The notes under the pieces are model-generated. The model was given only the letters and a program-made list of their open reading frames with translations, did no database searches and was not told where the DNA came from. Of a stretch of DNA of 38,340 nucleotides, positions 1 through 12,592 are shown piece after piece. The stretch lies in NCBI GenBank assembly GCA_930989305.1, contig CAKNLF010000008.1, positions 1 through 38,340 of the forward strand, in the 5' to 3' direction. Source of the stretch: an uncultured Roseburia sp. GTDB lineage: Bacteria; Bacillota; Clostridia; Lachnospirales; Lachnospiraceae. Made by a program: the position numbers and the translations under genes. Position 1 is the stretch's first letter. Each line of letters begins with the position of its first letter.

Positions 1-2865
1 GTGTGGATCCAGGGAGAAGAAAGAAATATCAAAGTGCTGTCAAGCATGATGGTAGATATTACAAACTTCGTAGACGCGGATCCCAAGGAAATGGGCGTTA
101 CAGAGCTTGTTTACTATCCGGTACTGGAGCAGATCCTGAATGAAAACGAGACACTGGAAGATATCAAGGAAGCAGTGCGCAAAAATGTCGGTGATCTGAT
201 TCCGAAACATATTACAAAAGAAGATATCCTTGCGTCTATCAACTACAACATGCACCTGGAATACGGCCTTGGAAATGACGATGATATCGATCATCTGGGC
301 AACAGACGTATCCGTGCGGTAGGAGAACTCCTTCAGAACCAGTATCGTATCGGCCTGTCCAGACTGGAGCGAGTGGTACGTGAGAGAATGACAACACAGG
401 ATCTGGAAAATATTACAGCCCAAAATCTGATCAATATCAAACCGGTTACAGCAGCGGTAAAAGAATTCTTCGGTTCTTCCCAGCTGTCACAGTTTATGGA
501 TCAGAACAACCCTCTGGGTGAGCTGACTCATAAGAGACGTCTTTCCGCTCTGGGCCCCGGCGGTCTGTCCAGAGACCGTGCCGGATTCGAGGTAAGGGAT
601 ATTCATTACTCTCATTACGGCCGTATGTGTCCTATCGAGACACCTGAAGGTCCGAATATCGGTCTGATCAACTCACTGGCATCTTACGCAAGGATCAATG
701 AGTACGGATTTATCGAGGCTCCTTATCGTAAGATTGACAAGTCCGATCCGAAAAATCCGAGGGTTACCGATGAAGTTGTATATATGACCGCAGATGAAGA
801 AGATAACTATCATGTGGCTCAGGCTAACGAAAAACTGGATGAGGAAGGACATTTCGTGCGTAATTCCGTATCCGGTCGTTACAGAGAAGAGACACAGGAA
901 TATGATAAAACATTATTTGACTATATGGACGTATCTCCGAAAATGGTGTTCTCTGTGGCTACGGCTCTGATCCCGTTCCTGGAAAACGACGATGCCAACC
1001 GTGCTCTGATGGGAGCCAACATGCAGCGTCAGGCAGTGCCTCTGCTTACTACAGAAGCGCCTGTTGTAGGAACCGGTATGGAACCAAAAACCGCTGTAGA
1101 CTCCGGAGTATGCGTAGTGGCAAAAAGAGCTGGTGTTATCGAACGTTCTGTTTCCAATGAGATCACGATCAAATATGATGATGACGGAACCAGAGAAGTG
1201 ATCAAACTGACGAAATTTGCCCGAAGCAACCAGTCCAACTGCTACAATCAGAGACCGATCGTATTTAAAGGGGATCATGTAGAAGCAGGACAGGTAATCG
1301 CAGACGGTCCGTCTACTTCAAACGGAGAACTTGCCCTTGGTAAAAATCCGCTGATCGGATTTATGACATGGGAAGGTTACAACTACGAAGATGCGGTACT
1401 GTTAAGCGAACGTCTTGTACAGGACGATGTATATACATCTGTTCATATTGAAGAATATGAAGCTGAGGCCCGTGACACAAAACTGGGACCGGAAGAGATT
1501 ACAAGAGATGTGCCGGGAGTAGGCGATGACGCGTTAAAAGATCTGGATGAAAGAGGTATCATCCGCATCGGCGCTGAAGTGCGTGCCGGAGACATCCTGG
1601 TGGGTAAAGTAACGCCAAAGGGAGAGACAGAGCTTACTGCGGAAGAAAGACTTCTGCGTGCGATTTTCGGAGAAAAAGCAAGAGAAGTAAGGGATACTTC
1701 CCTGAAAGTGCCTCATGGCGAATATGGTATTGTAGTAGATGCCAAAGTATTTACAAGAGAAAACGGAGATGAACTTTCACCGGGAGTAAATCAGGCAGTA
1801 CGTATTTACATTGCCCAGAAGAGAAAAATCTCCGTTGGTGATAAAATGGCCGGACGTCACGGTAACAAGGGTGTTGTTTCCCGTGTGCTTCCGGTTGAAG
1901 ATATGCCGTTCTTGCCCAACGGCCGTCCGCTGGATATTGTGCTGAATCCTCTGGGCGTGCCGTCACGTATGAATATCGGACAGGTGCTTGAAATCCACCT
2001 GAGCCTTGCTGCAAAGGCCCTTGGATTTAATATCGCCACACCGGTATTCGACGGAGCAAAAGAAAATGACATTATGGATACACTGGATCTGGCAAATGAT
2101 TATGTAAATCTCTCCTGGGAAGAGTTCAAAGCAAAACACGAAGCAGAACTCCTGCCGGAAGTACTGGATTATCTGTATGAAAACAGAGATCACAGAGAAC
2201 TGTGGAAAGGTGTGCCCATTTCCAGAGACGGTAAAGTAAGACTCCGTGACGGACGTACCGGCGAATTCTTTGACAGTCCGGTAACGATTGGTCACATGCA
2301 CTATTTGAAACTTCACCATCTGGTTGACGATAAGATCCATGCCCGTTCTACCGGTCCGTACTCTCTGGTAACACAGCAGCCGCTGGGCGGTAAAGCGCAG
2401 TTCGGCGGACAGCGTTTCGGAGAAATGGAAGTTTGGGCTCTGGAAGCATACGGCGCATCCTATACACTGCAGGAAATCCTTACAGTGAAATCCGATGATG
2501 TGGTAGGACGTGTGAAAACATATGAAGCGATTATTAAAGGTGACAATATTCCTGAACCGGGAATTCCTGAATCCTTTAAGGTACTTTTAAAAGAACTTCA
2601 GTCTCTTGGTCTGGATGTCATTGTTCAGGATGAGAATGGAGAAGAAGTAAAACTTCTGGAAACAAGCGAATACGGCAATACGGATATCAATGCTATTATT
2701 GCCGGAGACCGAAATTTCAATTACGAAGACCATGAGTCATTCGGATCTATGGGCTTCAGCAAACAGGAGTTCAATGACAACGAAGAGCTTGTAAATGTAG
2801 ACGAGGAAGAAGAGCTGGATACGGAAGAAGATTTCCAGGAAGAAGTTCTTGACGGAGAAGAATAA
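1..2865 (+). CDS. rpoB: RNA polymerase beta subunit, 5' end missing
   Basis: Beta subunit of DNA-dependent RNA polymerase, forming with beta' the catalytic core. The frame is open from base 1, so the first few hundred residues (family length about 1,200-1,300) lie outside the window; 954 residues are visible. The rifampicin-binding segment is at visible residues 158-189 ([14 protein letters not shown], then [13 protein letters not shown]). The positions equivalent to E. coli D516, H526 and S531 are wild type, so no rifampicin-resistance substitution is seen there. The conserved [12 protein letters not shown] segment and the C-terminal [21 protein letters not shown] block that contacts beta' are present. 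The protein ends in an acidic tail rich in Glu and Asp. Nineteen bases separate it from rpoC, which has its own ribosome binding site. Identity is certain. Confidence 0.99.
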   Translation: MWIQGEERNIKVLSSMMVDITNFVDADPKEMGVTELVYYPVLEQILNENETLEDIKEAVRKNVGDLIPKHITKEDILASINYNMHLEYGLGNDDDIDHLGNRRIRAVGELLQNQYRIGLSRLERVVRERMTTQDLENITAQNLINIKPVTAAVKEFFGSSQLSQFMDQNNPLGELTHKRRLSALGPGGLSRDRAGFEVRDIHYSHYGRMCPIETPEGPNIGLINSLASYARINEYGFIEAPYRKIDKSDPKNPRVTDEVVYMTADEEDNYHVAQANEKLDEEGHFVRNSVSGRYREETQEYDKTLFDYMDVSPKMVFSVATALIPFLENDDANRALMGANMQRQAVPLLTTEAPVVGTGMEPKTAVDSGVCVVAKRAGVIERSVSNEITIKYDDDGTREVIKLTKFARSNQSNCYNQRPIVFKGDHVEAGQVIADGPSTSNGELALGKNPLIGFMTWEGYNYEDAVLLSERLVQDDVYTSVHIEEYEAEARDTKLGPEEITRDVPGVGDDALKDLDERGIIRIGAEVRAGDILVGKVTPKGETELTAEERLLRAIFGEKAREVRDTSLKVPHGEYGIVVDAKVFTRENGDELSPGVNQAVRIYIAQKRKISVGDKMAGRHGNKGVVSRVLPVEDMPFLPNGRPLDIVLNPLGVPSRMNIGQVLEIHLSLAAKALGFNIATPVFDGAKENDIMDTLDLANDYVNLSWEEFKAKHEAELLPEVLDYLYENRDHRELWKGVPISRDGKVRLRDGRTGEFFDSPVTIGHMHYLKLHHLVDDKIHARSTGPYSLVTQQPLGGKAQFGGQRFGEMEVWALEAYGASYTLQEILTVKSDDVVGRVKTYEAIIKGDNIPEPGIPESFKVLLKELQSLGLDVIVQDENGEEVKLLETSEYGNTDINAIIAGDRNFNYEDHESFGSMGFSKQEFNDNEELVNVDEEEELDTEEDFQEEVLDGEE

Positions 2866-2884
2866 AAGGGAGGGAGTGTTCTAA

Positions 2885-5800
2885 ATGCCAGAAACAACGA
2901 ATAAAGAAAGCTATCAGCCGATTGCATTTGATGCGATTCGTATTGGTCTTGCTTCACCGGAAAAAATCAGAGAATGGTCCCGGGGCGAAGTAAAAAAACC
3001 GGAAACCATCAATTACAGAACATTGAAACCGGAAAAAGACGGCCTGTTCTGCGAGCGTATTTTCGGACCGAGCAAAGACTGGGAATGCCACTGCGGTAAA
3101 TATAAAAAGATCCGTTATAAAGGCGTAGTCTGCGACAGATGTGGTGTTGAAATCACAAAATCAAATGTCCGCAGAGAGCGTATGGGACATATAGAACTTG
3201 CTGCCCCTGTTTCCCATATCTGGTACTTCAAAGGTATCCCCAGCCGTATGGGACTGATCCTGGATCTGTCTCCCAGAACGCTGGAAAAAGTGCTGTACTT
3301 TGCTTCCTATATCGTATTGGATAAAGGAAACTCTGACCTGCAGTACAAACAGGTGCTTTCCGAAGCGGAATATCAGGAAGCCAGAAAAAATTTCGGCAAT
3401 GATTTCCGGGTAGGCATGGGTGCGGAAGCGATCATGGAACTGTTGCAGGCTATTGATCTGGAAAAAGATTCCGCGGAATTAAAAGCCGGATTAAAGGATG
3501 CTACAGGTCAGAAACGTGCCCGTATTATCAAACGTCTGGAAGTAGTGGAAGCTTTCCGGGAATCCCACAACAAACCTGAGTGGATGATCATGACTGTGAT
3601 CCCGGTTATTCCGCCGGATCTGCGTCCTATGGTACAGCTGGACGGCGGCAGATTCGCCACATCAGACTTAAATGACTTATACAGAAGAATTATAAATAGA
3701 AACAACCGTCTGCGCAGACTTTTGGAACTTGGAGCTCCGGACATTATCGTCCGCAACGAGAAACGTATGCTTCAGGAAGCGGTAGACGCCCTGATCGACA
3801 ACGGACGCCGCGGACGCCCGGTTACAGGACCGGGTAACCGGGCTCTGAAATCTCTTTCAGATATGCTGAAAGGTAAATCCGGACGTTTCCGTCAGAACCT
3901 GCTTGGTAAACGAGTAGACTATTCCGGACGTTCCGTTATCGTAGTAGGACCGGAACTGAAAATTTATCAGTGCGGTCTGCCGAAAGAAATGGCCATCGAA
4001 CTGTTCAAACCTTTTGTTATGAAAGAACTGGTGGCAAACGGCACTGCTCATAATATCAAGAGCGCAAAGAAAATGGTGGAAAGACTTCAGCCGGAAGTAT
4101 GGGATGTGCTGGAAGGCGTGATCAAAGAACATCCGGTTATGCTGAACCGTGCCCCCACACTGCACAGACTGGGTATTCAGGCTTTCGAGCCGATCCTGGT
4201 AGAAGGTAAGGCTATCAAACTGCATCCCCTTGTATGTACCGCATACAACGCAGACTTTGACGGTGACCAGATGGCTGTGCATCTGCCGCTGTCTGTAGAA
4301 GCCCAGGCTGAATGCCGGTTTATGCTGCTGTCTCCAAACAACCTTCTGAAACCTTCAGACGGCGGACCGGTAGCGGTTCCTTCTCAGGATATGGTCCTTG
4401 GTATCTATTACCTGACACAGGAAAGACCCGGTTCCATTGGCGAGGGACATTATTTCAAGAGCGTAAACGAAGCAATCCTTGCTTACGAAAATAAAGCACT
4501 GACATTACATTCCAGAATCCATGTGCGTGTAAGCAAACAGATGCCGGACGGCACAACTTTAACAGGCAATGTGGAATCTACACTGGGCCGCTTCATCTTT
4601 AATGAGATCCTGCCTCAGGACCTGGGATTTGTAGACCGAAGCGTTCCGGGAAATGAGCTTGTTCTGGAAGTGGATTTCCACGTAGGCAAAAAGGGACTGA
4701 AACAGATCCTTGAAAAAGTTATCAATATCCATGGCGCTACAAAAACAGCTGAAGTACTGGACGATATCAAGTCCATGGGTTACAAATATTCTACAAGAGC
4801 GGCTATGACAGTATCTATTTCCGATATGACAGTGCCGGCTAAGAAAGCGGAACTGATCAAAGCGGCTCAGGATACGGTAGACCTGATCACTAAGAACTTT
4901 AAACGTGGTCTGATCACAGAGGAAGAACGTTACAAAGAAGTTGTAGAGACATGGAAAGAAACCGACGAGGAACTGACTCACGAACTGCTTTCCGGATTGG
5001 ATAAATACAACAACATCTTCATGATGGCGGATTCCGGAGCCCGTGGTTCCGATAAACAGATCAAACAGCTTGCAGGTATGCGAGGCCTGATGGCAGATAC
5101 AACAGGGCGTACGATCGAGCTGCCGATCAAATCAAACTTCCGTGAAGGTCTGGACGTACTGGAATACTTCATGTCTGCCCACGGAGCCCGTAAAGGTCTG
5201 TCCGATACAGCGCTTCGTACAGCCGATTCCGGTTACCTGACAAGACGTCTGGTAGACGTATCACAGGAACTGGTTATCCGTGAAACAGACTGTCGGGAAG
5301 GGGAAGACAGAGAGATTCCGGGTATGTATGTAAAAGCTTTCATGGATGGCAAAGAAGAAATCGAAAGCCTTCAGGAAAGAATTACAGGCCGTGTGGCTGC
5401 GGAAGATATCAAAGACGCCAACGGCGAGATCCTTGTAAAAGCAAACCATATGATCACACCGAAACGGGCGGCTCTTGTTATGAGCAAAGGTGTGGATGAA
5501 AACGGAGAACCTCTTGAAAAAGTAAAAATCCGTACGATCCTTACCTGCCGTTCTCATATCGGTATCTGCGCAAAATGCTACGGCGCCAATATGGCAACCG
5601 GTCAGGCTGTTCAGGTGGGCGAGGCTGTTGGTATCATCGCCGCACAGTCCATCGGTGAACCGGGTACACAGCTGACCATGCGTACCTTCCATACAGGCGG
5701 TGTTGCCGGCGACGATATCACACAGGGTCTTCCTCGTGTAGAAGAGTTGTTTGAAGCAAGAAAGCCGAAAGGACTTGCGATCATCACAGAGTTTGCCGGT

Positions 5801-6571
5801 GTGGCTACTATTAAAGATACAAAGAAAAAACGTGAGATCATCGTTACCAACCAGGAAACAGGGGAAACAAAAGCTTATCTGATCCCTTACGGCTCCAGAA
5901 TCAAGGTCACAGACGGAGCTGTACTGGAAGCCGGTGACGAACTTACAGAAGGTAGTGTAAATCCTCACGATATCCTGAAGATCAAAGGCATCAGAGCCGT
6001 ACAGGATTACATGATCCAGGAAGTACAGCGTGTATATCGTCTCCAGGGTGTTGAGATCAACGATAAGCACGTAGAAGTTATTGTACGTCAGATGCTGAAA
6101 AAGATCAGGATCGAAAACAACGGAGAATCCGACTTCCTGCCGGGTACACTGGTGGATGTTCTGGACTACGAAGAAGCCAACGAAAAGCTGATCGCGGAAG
6201 GCAAAGAGCCTTCAGAAGGAAAACAGGTGCTGCTTGGTATTACAAAAGCGTCTCTGGCTACCAACTCCTTTATGTCAGCCGCATCATTCCAGGAAACAAC
6301 AAAAGTCCTGACCGATGCAGCTATCAAAGGAAAAGTAGATCCGCTGCTTGGCTTAAAAGAAAACGTAATCATCGGTAAGCTGATTCCTGCAGGTACAGGG
6401 CTTAAGAGATATCGCTCCATCAAATTGAATTCCGATGAGGAACTGGCAGAGGATAATGATATCCTGTTTGATGAAGATTTCGAAGAAACCCAGGAGCCTG
6501 CAGCAGAAACTGCTGCCGGGGAAACAGAAACAGAGCCGGAAGCAGAAGAAACTGTAACGACACAGGAGTAG
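2885..6571 (+). CDS. rpoC: RNA polymerase beta' subunit
   Basis: Beta' subunit of RNA polymerase, 1,228 residues, the usual length for Firmicutes. The N-terminal zinc ribbon is visible (CHCGKYKK followed by CDRCGVEI). The catalytic [12 protein letters not shown] motif carries the three Mg-binding aspartates. The second zinc site near the trigger loop region is [13 protein letters not shown], and it is followed by the conserved [20 protein letters not shown] segment. The last 35 or so residues form a low-complexity Glu/Thr/Ala tail, like the acidic tail of RpoB. The start is the ATG after AGGGAGTG at about 2871-2878. It is cotranscribed with rpoB and followed by a clear terminator. No ribosomal L7Ae-like gene lies between rpoC and rpsL, although many Firmicutes have one there. 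Confidence 0.99.
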   Translation: MPETTNKESYQPIAFDAIRIGLASPEKIREWSRGEVKKPETINYRTLKPEKDGLFCERIFGPSKDWECHCGKYKKIRYKGVVCDRCGVEITKSNVRRERMGHIELAAPVSHIWYFKGIPSRMGLILDLSPRTLEKVLYFASYIVLDKGNSDLQYKQVLSEAEYQEARKNFGNDFRVGMGAEAIMELLQAIDLEKDSAELKAGLKDATGQKRARIIKRLEVVEAFRESHNKPEWMIMTVIPVIPPDLRPMVQLDGGRFATSDLNDLYRRIINRNNRLRRLLELGAPDIIVRNEKRMLQEAVDALIDNGRRGRPVTGPGNRALKSLSDMLKGKSGRFRQNLLGKRVDYSGRSVIVVGPELKIYQCGLPKEMAIELFKPFVMKELVANGTAHNIKSAKKMVERLQPEVWDVLEGVIKEHPVMLNRAPTLHRLGIQAFEPILVEGKAIKLHPLVCTAYNADFDGDQMAVHLPLSVEAQAECRFMLLSPNNLLKPSDGGPVAVPSQDMVLGIYYLTQERPGSIGEGHYFKSVNEAILAYENKALTLHSRIHVRVSKQMPDGTTLTGNVESTLGRFIFNEILPQDLGFVDRSVPGNELVLEVDFHVGKKGLKQILEKVINIHGATKTAEVLDDIKSMGYKYSTRAAMTVSISDMTVPAKKAELIKAAQDTVDLITKNFKRGLITEEERYKEVVETWKETDEELTHELLSGLDKYNNIFMMADSGARGSDKQIKQLAGMRGLMADTTGRTIELPIKSNFREGLDVLEYFMSAHGARKGLSDTALRTADSGYLTRRLVDVSQELVIRETDCREGEDREIPGMYVKAFMDGKEEIESLQERITGRVAAEDIKDANGEILVKANHMITPKRAALVMSKGVDENGEPLEKVKIRTILTCRSHIGICAKCYGANMATGQAVQVGEAVGIIAAQSIGEPGTQLTMRTFHTGGVAGDDITQGLPRVEELFEARKPKGLAIITEFAGVATIKDTKKKREIIVTNQETGETKAYLIPYGSRIKVTDGAVLEAGDELTEGSVNPHDILKIKGIRAVQDYMIQEVQRVYRLQGVEINDKHVEVIVRQMLKKIRIENNGESDFLPGTLVDVLDYEEANEKLIAEGKEPSEGKQVLLGITKASLATNSFMSAASFQETTKVLTDAAIKGKVDPLLGLKENVIIGKLIPAGTGLKRYRSIKLNSDEELAEDNDILFDEDFEETQEPAAETAAGETETEPEAEETVTTQE

Positions 6572-6620
6572 ACCGGGCTGAACCGGAAAGGGCCACAACG
6601 GATCCTATGTAAATAGAAGA

Positions 6621-6665
6621 AAGGGAGAGGCATTCCCGCAGGGAAGCTTCTCTCTTTCATTTTTG
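6621..6665 (+). terminator. Intrinsic terminator after rpoBC
   Basis: A long hairpin pairs AAGGGAGAGG with CTTCTCTCTT around an inner TTCCC/GGGAA stem, then runs into CATTTTT. It lies 50 bases after the rpoC stop codon and before the rpsL promoter, so the polymerase genes and the str genes are separated here. Confidence 0.85.
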
Positions 6666-6749
6666 GACAAAAATAAAGGCTGAAAAAAGGAATTTATGGA
6701 CTTTTTGTATAAATTGCGTAAAATATGGAAAAAATCAAGAAAAACATGC

Positions 6750-6778
6750 TTGACATCAGAGAAACTCTCGAATATACT
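6750..6778 (+). promoter_or_regulatory. Sigma-A promoter of rpsL-rpsG-fusA
   Basis: TTGACA (6750-6755), a 17-base spacer, then TATACT (6773-6778): a near-perfect housekeeping promoter. The predicted start is near 6785, giving a leader of about 50 bases before rpsL. Confidence 0.9.
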
Positions 6779-6784
6779 GATTTA

Positions 6785-6809
6785 GTGTGCATGAGAATGC
6801 ACACTTTTT
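6785..6809 (+). promoter_or_regulatory. 5'-terminal leader hairpin of the rpsL transcript
   Basis: GTGTGCA (6785-6791) and TGCACAC (6798-6804) form a perfect 7-bp stem with a 6-base loop, directly followed by five T. The hairpin begins at the predicted +1. It could protect the mRNA 5' end or act as a very early weak terminator. The pairing is seen; the function is inferred. Confidence 0.55.
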
Positions 6810-6834
6810 ACAAATACAGCAGGAGGTGAAAAGA

Positions 6835-7254
6835 ATGCCAACATTTAACCAGTTAGTAAGAAAAGGACGTCAGACAGCTGTAAAAAAATCTACAGCACCG
6901 GCTCTTCAGAAAGGTTACAACTCTTTACAGAAAAGACCTACTGATCAGTCTGCACCGCAGAAACGTGGTGTCTGCACAGCAGTTAAAACTGCAACTCCTA
7001 AAAAACCTAACTCAGCTCTTAGAAAGATCGCCAGAGTTCGTCTTTCAAACGGAATCGAAGTAACAAGCTACATTCCAGGTGAAGGCCATAACTTACAGGA
7101 GCATAGTGTTGTTCTGATCCGTGGCGGAAGGGTAAAAGACCTTCCTGGTACAAGATACCACATCATCAGAGGAACACTGGATACAGCAGGCGTTGCTAAC
7201 AGACGTCAGGCTCGTTCCAAATACGGCGCTAAGAGACCGAAAGCAGGTAAATAA
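6835..7254 (+). CDS. rpsL: 30S ribosomal protein S12
   Basis: Decoding-centre protein of the small ribosomal subunit, 139 residues, the usual longer clostridial form. I chose the ATG at 6835 ([12 protein letters not shown]) because it matches the universal S12 N-terminus and follows AGGAGGTG at 6821-6828; an in-frame ATG 48 bases upstream lacks a suitable site and sits in the leader hairpin. The streptomycin-relevant segments [11 protein letters not shown] and [13 protein letters not shown] are wild type. It is first in the rpsL-rpsG-fusA unit behind the promoter at 6750. A 205-base gap follows before rpsG; it is AT-rich and I see no gene or clear terminator in it. Confidence 0.99.
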   Translation: MPTFNQLVRKGRQTAVKKSTAPALQKGYNSLQKRPTDQSAPQKRGVCTAVKTATPKKPNSALRKIARVRLSNGIEVTSYIPGEGHNLQEHSVVLIRGGRVKDLPGTRYHIIRGTLDTAGVANRRQARSKYGAKRPKAGK

Positions 7255-7420
7255 TATCTGTTTCAAACCAATAGTATCACAGTTTGTTGTAACTTATTAA
7301 GTAAGTCTTAATAAGAATGAGCTATTGTAAGTGTTGGAATTCATTTATTCACTTGTTGAGATAAATTGATGTTCCCGCACGAACACATTAGAAAGACACA
7401 TGTGAGTACCGTTGAATTAA

Positions 7421-7930
<510 letters not shown>

Positions 7931-7945
7931 TAGGAGGAACTTACC

Positions 7946-10063
7946 TTGGCTGAAAGAGAATACCCATTGGAGAGAACCAGAAATATTGGTATTATGGCCC
8001 ATATCGATGCTGGTAAAACAACATTGACAGAGCGTATCCTCTATTATACTGGTGTAAACTATAAAATCGGTGATACTCATGAAGGTACTGCAACCATGGA
8101 CTGGATGGAACAGGAACAGGAAAGAGGTATCACAATTACTTCAGCTGCCACAACCTGCCACTGGACATTACAGGAAGACAACAAGCCGAAAAAAGGCGCG
8201 TTGGAAAACCGTATCAATATCATTGATACACCGGGACATGTTGACTTTACAGTTGAGGTAGAACGTTCCCTTCGTGTACTGGACGGCGCCGTAGGCGTGT
8301 TCTGTGCAAAGGGCGGCGTTGAACCCCAGTCTGAAAACGTATGGCGTCAGGCGGACACATACAATGTACCCCGTATGGCGTTCATTAACAAAATGGATAT
8401 CCTTGGCGCAAACTTTTATGGCGCTGTAGATCAGATCCGTACCCGTCTGGGTAAAAACGCGATCTGCGTTCAGCTCCCTATCGGAAAAGAAGATGAATTC
8501 AAAGGAATCATCGACTTGTTCGAAATGAGAGCATACATCTACAACGATGAAAAGGGCGAAGATATTTCTATCGAGGAAATCCCTGACGATATGAAAGATG
8601 AAGCAGAGCTTTATCATACAGAACTCGTAGAAAAAATCTGCGAACTGGATGATGATCTTATGCTTGAATATCTGGAAGGTGACGAACCTTCTGTAGACGC
8701 AATGAAAGCAGCTCTGAGAAAAGCTACATGTGAATGTACAGCCGTACCGGTTTGCTGCGGAAGCGCATACAGAAATAAAGGTGTTCAGAAACTTCTGGAC
8801 GCGATCATTGAATATATGCCGGCTCCTACAGACATTCCGGCTATCAAGGGCGTAGACCTTGACGGAAATGAAGTAGAGAGACATTCTTCTGACGATGAAC
8901 CGTTCGCAGCTCTGGCATTCAAGATCATGGCTGACCCGTTTGTAGGTAAACTTGCATTCTTCCGTGTATACTCCGGTACTATGAACTCCGGTTCTTACGT
9001 ACTGAACGCTACAAAAGGAAAGAAAGAACGTGTAGGCCGTATCCTTCAGATGCACGCAAACAAGAGAGCGGAACTTGATAAAGTTTACTCCGGTGATATT
9101 GCGGCAGCAGTTGGATTTAAGGTTACTACAACAGGTGATACAATCTGTGACGAACAGCATCCTGTAATCCTTGAATCCATGGAATTCCCGGAACCGGTTA
9201 TCGAGCTGGCTATTGAGCCTAAAACAAAAGCCGGACAGGGCAAGATGGGTGAAGCTCTTGCGAAACTTGCAGAAGAAGATCCTACATTCCGTGCACATAC
9301 AGATCATGAAACAGGACAGACGATTATTGCCGGAATGGGTGAACTCCATCTGGAAATCATCGTTGACCGTCTGCTTCGTGAGTTCAAAGTAGAAGCAAAC
9401 GTAGGAGCACCGCAGGTTGCTTACAAAGAAACATTTACAAAACCTGTTGATCAGGAATACAAATACGCAAAACAGTCCGGTGGACGTGGACAGTACGGAC
9501 ACTGTAAAGTTAAATTTGAGCCGATGGATCCGAATGGCGAAGAAACATTCAAGTTTGAATCTACGGTTGTTGGCGGTGCTATCCCGAAAGAATACATCCC
9601 TGCAGTAGGCGAAGGTATCGAAGAAGCAGCAAAAGCCGGCATCATTGCAGGATTCCCTGTACTTGGTGTAAAAGCTACTGTATACGATGGTTCTTACCAC
9701 GAAGTGGACTCTTCTGAAATGGCATTCCACATTGCAGGTTCTATGGCTTTCAAAGAAGCTATGAAAAAAGCGGATCCGGTTCTCCTTGAGCCGATCATGA
9801 AAGTGGAAGTAACAATGCCGGAAGAATACATGGGCGATGTTATCGGCGATATCAATGCCCGTCGTGGACGTATCGAAGGTATGGATGATCTTGGCGGCGG
9901 CAAGATCGTAAGAGGATATGTACCTCTTGCCGAAATGTTCGGATATTCTACAGATTTACGTTCCAGAACACAGGGACGAGGCAACTACTCAATGTTCTTC
10001 GAAAGATATGAGCCGGTACCGAAATCTGTACAGGAAAAAATTATTTCCGCAAAAAGCAAATAA
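7946..10063 (+). CDS. fusA: Elongation factor G
   Basis: Translocation GTPase of protein synthesis, 705 residues, standard length. The G1 motif is [15 protein letters not shown], switch II is DTPGHVDFT, and G4 is NKMD. Domains II-V follow, including [24 protein letters not shown] near the C-terminus. The start is TTG at 7946 after TAGGAGGAAC, which gives [16 protein letters not shown], the expected N-terminus; no ATG fits. The tuf promoter overlaps the 3' end of this gene's unit, so tuf can be expressed apart from it. A 520-residue open frame runs antisense to this gene and is judged a codon-bias shadow. Confidence 0.99.
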   Translation: MAEREYPLERTRNIGIMAHIDAGKTTLTERILYYTGVNYKIGDTHEGTATMDWMEQEQERGITITSAATTCHWTLQEDNKPKKGALENRINIIDTPGHVDFTVEVERSLRVLDGAVGVFCAKGGVEPQSENVWRQADTYNVPRMAFINKMDILGANFYGAVDQIRTRLGKNAICVQLPIGKEDEFKGIIDLFEMRAYIYNDEKGEDISIEEIPDDMKDEAELYHTELVEKICELDDDLMLEYLEGDEPSVDAMKAALRKATCECTAVPVCCGSAYRNKGVQKLLDAIIEYMPAPTDIPAIKGVDLDGNEVERHSSDDEPFAALAFKIMADPFVGKLAFFRVYSGTMNSGSYVLNATKGKKERVGRILQMHANKRAELDKVYSGDIAAAVGFKVTTTGDTICDEQHPVILESMEFPEPVIELAIEPKTKAGQGKMGEALAKLAEEDPTFRAHTDHETGQTIIAGMGELHLEIIVDRLLREFKVEANVGAPQVAYKETFTKPVDQEYKYAKQSGGRGQYGHCKVKFEPMDPNGEETFKFESTVVGGAIPKEYIPAVGEGIEEAAKAGIIAGFPVLGVKATVYDGSYHEVDSSEMAFHIAGSMAFKEAMKKADPVLLEPIMKVEVTMPEEYMGDVIGDINARRGRIEGMDDLGGGKIVRGYVPLAEMFGYSTDLRSRTQGRGNYSMFFERYEPVPKSVQEKIISAKSK

Positions 10064-10066
10064 ATC

Positions 10067-10095
10067 TTGAAAAGTCGGCGTATCTTTAATATAAT
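10067..10095 (+). promoter_or_regulatory. Sigma-A promoter of tuf
   Basis: TTGAAA (10067-10072), a 17-base spacer and a perfect TATAAT (10090-10095). It starts four bases after the fusA stop codon. It gives tuf its own strong transcription, as expected for the most abundant cell protein. Confidence 0.88.
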
Positions 10096-10178
10096 CGAGA
10101 TAGCCGAGTAATTCGAATCATAAAAAAATTATAATGTAAATATGTGCCTAATAAGGCCCGTTGAAGGAGGAAATTCAA

Positions 10179-11366
10179 ATGGCTAAAGAAAAATTTACTA
10201 GAACGAAACCGCATTGTAACATTGGTACAATCGGACACGTTGACCATGGTAAAACAACTCTGACAGCTGCTATCACAAAAGTTCTTGCAGCAAGAGTTCC
10301 AGGAAACAAAATCGTAGACTTCGAAAATATCGATAAAGCTCCGGAAGAAAGAGAACGTGGTATCACAATTTCTACAGCTCACGTAGAGTACGAAACAGAA
10401 AAACGTCACTACGCACACGTTGACTGCCCAGGACATGCTGACTACGTTAAAAACATGATCACAGGTGCTGCTCAGATGGACGGCGCTATCCTGGTTGTTG
10501 CTGCAACTGACGGTGTTATGGCTCAGACAAAAGAGCACATCCTTCTTTCACGTCAGGTAGGCGTTCCTTACATTGTTGTATTCATGAACAAATGCGATAT
10601 GGTAGACGATGAAGAATTACTTGAATTAGTAGAAATGGAAATCACAGAAGTTCTGGAAGAGTACGGATTCAATGACTGCCCGATCATCAAAGGATCTGCT
10701 TTAAAAGCTCTTGAAGATCCAAACGGCGAATGGGGCGACAAGATCATGGAATTAATGGATACTATTGATGAGTACATTCCGGATCCTCAGCGTGCTACAG
10801 ACAAACCATTCCTTATGCCAGTAGAGGACGTATTCACAATCACAGGTCGTGGTACAGTTGCTACAGGTAGAGTAGAACGTGGTGTTATCCATCTGAACGA
10901 CGAAGTTGAAATCGTTGGTATCAAAGATGAAATCCAGAAAACAACTGTAACAGGTATCGAAATGTTCCGTAAACTGTTAGACGAAGGCCAGGCTGGTGAT
11001 AACATCGGTGCGTTACTTCGTGGTATCAAGAGAGAAGACATCGAAAGAGGTCAGGTTCTTGCTAAACCGGGTACAGTAACATGCCATACAAAATTCACAG
11101 CTCAGGTTTACGTTCTGACAAAAGACGAAGGTGGACGTCATACACCGTTCTTCAACAACTATCGTCCTCAGTTCTACTTCAGAACAACAGACGTAACAGG
11201 TGTCTGCAACCTTCCAGAAGGTACAGAAATGTGCATGCCTGGTGATAACGTAGAAATGACAATCGAACTGATCCACCCGATCGCTATGGAACAGGGTCTT
11301 ACATTCGCTATCCGTGAAGGCGGACGTACAGTAGGATCAGGCCGTGTTGCTTCTATTATCGAGTAA
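10179..11366 (+). CDS. tuf: Elongation factor Tu
   Basis: GTPase that delivers aminoacyl-tRNA to the ribosome, 395 residues. G1 is [10 protein letters not shown], switch II is DCPGHADY, and G4 is NKCD. Domain 2 has [14 protein letters not shown], and domain 3 ends with [14 protein letters not shown]. The start is ATG at 10179 ([12 protein letters not shown]) after AAGGAGG; an in-frame ATG at 10161 precedes the ribosome binding site and is rejected. It is read from its own promoter at 10067 and ends at a strong terminator, so it is a monocistronic unit attached to the str operon. Whether a second tuf copy exists cannot be told from this window. Confidence 0.99.
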   Translation: MAKEKFTRTKPHCNIGTIGHVDHGKTTLTAAITKVLAARVPGNKIVDFENIDKAPEERERGITISTAHVEYETEKRHYAHVDCPGHADYVKNMITGAAQMDGAILVVAATDGVMAQTKEHILLSRQVGVPYIVVFMNKCDMVDDEELLELVEMEITEVLEEYGFNDCPIIKGSALKALEDPNGEWGDKIMELMDTIDEYIPDPQRATDKPFLMPVEDVFTITGRGTVATGRVERGVIHLNDEVEIVGIKDEIQKTTVTGIEMFRKLLDEGQAGDNIGALLRGIKREDIERGQVLAKPGTVTCHTKFTAQVYVLTKDEGGRHTPFFNNYRPQFYFRTTDVTGVCNLPEGTEMCMPGDNVEMTIELIHPIAMEQGLTFAIREGGRTVGSGRVASIIE

Positions 11367-11398
11367 TCAATAACCCGTCCTCAGGTTTAAAAGAAATT

Positions 11399-11435
11399 AA
11401 CCCCTGGAAACCCAAAAGGTTTCCGGGGGTTTTTG
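11399..11435 (+). terminator. Strong intrinsic terminator of tuf
   Basis: AACCCCTGGAAACC pairs with GGTTTCCGGGGGTT across a CAAAA loop and is followed by a T run. It begins 32 bases after the tuf stop codon. Confidence 0.95.
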
Positions 11436-11565
11436 TGGTTTGCGGGATTGGACAACAGGAAATTTCTCCATTCTGATTTGGAATTATGTCAGCTCTAGGA
11501 GGAATTTATACTGGAATTCTCTCCATGTTATAATTTTTTTAGAAAAATTGAAGGAGGAATTCAAA

Positions 11566-12567
11566 ATGCTGACAGAAAAAGAAAATTTGCTGGAGTTCTT
11601 AAAAAAGGACGGAAAACCGGAACGTCTGGTAAACGGATACGATGCATTTCGTGTAATTGGGGGAGATCCTGTAGGGCAGTTTGTAAGAGGAAACCGTATT
11701 AAGGGAACGGATTCCTACGACAGATGGGGCTGTTTTGTGTCCTGGCCGGAAGATCAGCCCCGTGCGATCCCGATCATTACGCCGGAAAATCAGGTTATTC
11801 AGGACATAGAAGAATGGCAAAAATATGTAAAAGTACCGGATCTTCGGGGAAATTGTTCTGAAGGATGGGAAACAGCCCTGGAAAATAAGAAAAGGATCCA
11901 GGATGAGGGATATCTGGCAATGACGATCATGGGAACCGGCGTATTTGAAGAACTTCACATGCTTATGACATTTGAAGATACACTGTGCAATTTCTTAACA
12001 TATCCAGAGGAGATGCATGAGCTTATTGATGTGATTACAGAGTACCGGATGGAATATTTCCGACTGATTGTTGAAAATCTTCATCCGGACGCAATTGTGT
12101 CTCATGACGACTGGGGAAGTAAGGACTCTATGCTTATGAGCCCGGAGGTATGGCGTGAATTTTTCAAAGAGCCTTACCGGAAAATGTATAAATATCTCCA
12201 CGACAATGATATTCTGATTCTTCACCATTCAGACGCATACTGTGAGCCGATCGCTCAGGATATGGAAGAAATCGGAATCGATATCTGGCAGGGAGTTGTT
12301 CCTACAAACGATATCTGCAAGATCGCGGAATCTTTAAAAGGAGATATGGTATTGTTTGGCGGCATTGATTCCATTCTTGACCGTGAAGATACTCAGATGG
12401 AAGAAGTTCAGGCGGAAGTAAACCGCTGCTGCGATACATACGGACATTTGAGAAACTTTATTCCGGGGTGGACATACGGCGATCCGGATACATTATATCC
12501 TCATGTAAAAGGACTTGTCAGTCAGGCTATTACCAACTGGAACAAAGCTCATTTTAAGATGGATTAA
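11566..12567 (+). CDS. Uroporphyrinogen decarboxylase-fold protein, possible corrinoid methyltransferase relative
   Basis: A 333-residue protein of the URO-D superfamily, which includes haem-pathway UroD and the MtaA/MtbA/CmuA methyltransferases that act on corrinoid proteins. The start is ATG at 11566 after AAGGAGG. C-terminal features of the fold are visible: VSHDDWGSKDSMLMSPEVW, then LILHHSDAYC (residues 217-226), FGGIDS, and a late TLYPHV segment. The HxC zinc pair of MtaA-type enzymes is not evident; the equivalent segment is H220-H221-S-D-A-Y-C226. No corrinoid protein or methyltransferase partner lies nearby, so the substrate is unknown. True haem UroD is unlikely because the N-terminal Arg-rich substrate motif is missing. 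It is a single-gene unit between the tuf terminator and its own terminator. Confidence 0.7.
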   Translation: MLTEKENLLEFLKKDGKPERLVNGYDAFRVIGGDPVGQFVRGNRIKGTDSYDRWGCFVSWPEDQPRAIPIITPENQVIQDIEEWQKYVKVPDLRGNCSEGWETALENKKRIQDEGYLAMTIMGTGVFEELHMLMTFEDTLCNFLTYPEEMHELIDVITEYRMEYFRLIVENLHPDAIVSHDDWGSKDSMLMSPEVWREFFKEPYRKMYKYLHDNDILILHHSDAYCEPIAQDMEEIGIDIWQGVVPTNDICKIAESLKGDMVLFGGIDSILDREDTQMEEVQAEVNRCCDTYGHLRNFIPGWTYGDPDTLYPHVKGLVSQAITNWNKAHFKMD

Positions 12568-12592
12568 TATTCTGTTATAAAGTAAATGAAAG

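Noticed and set aside
469..570. Rifampicin or streptomycin resistance mutations in rpoB and rpsL
   Set aside because: The resistance-determining segments match wild type at the classic positions.
5261..6070. 269-residue open frame antisense to rpoC
   Set aside because: Shadow of the conserved rpoC coding sequence; no domain or start signal.
8168..9730. 520-residue open frame antisense to fusA
   Set aside because: It mirrors the codon bias of fusA, is rich in Cys and Phe, has no recognisable domain and no ribosome binding site.
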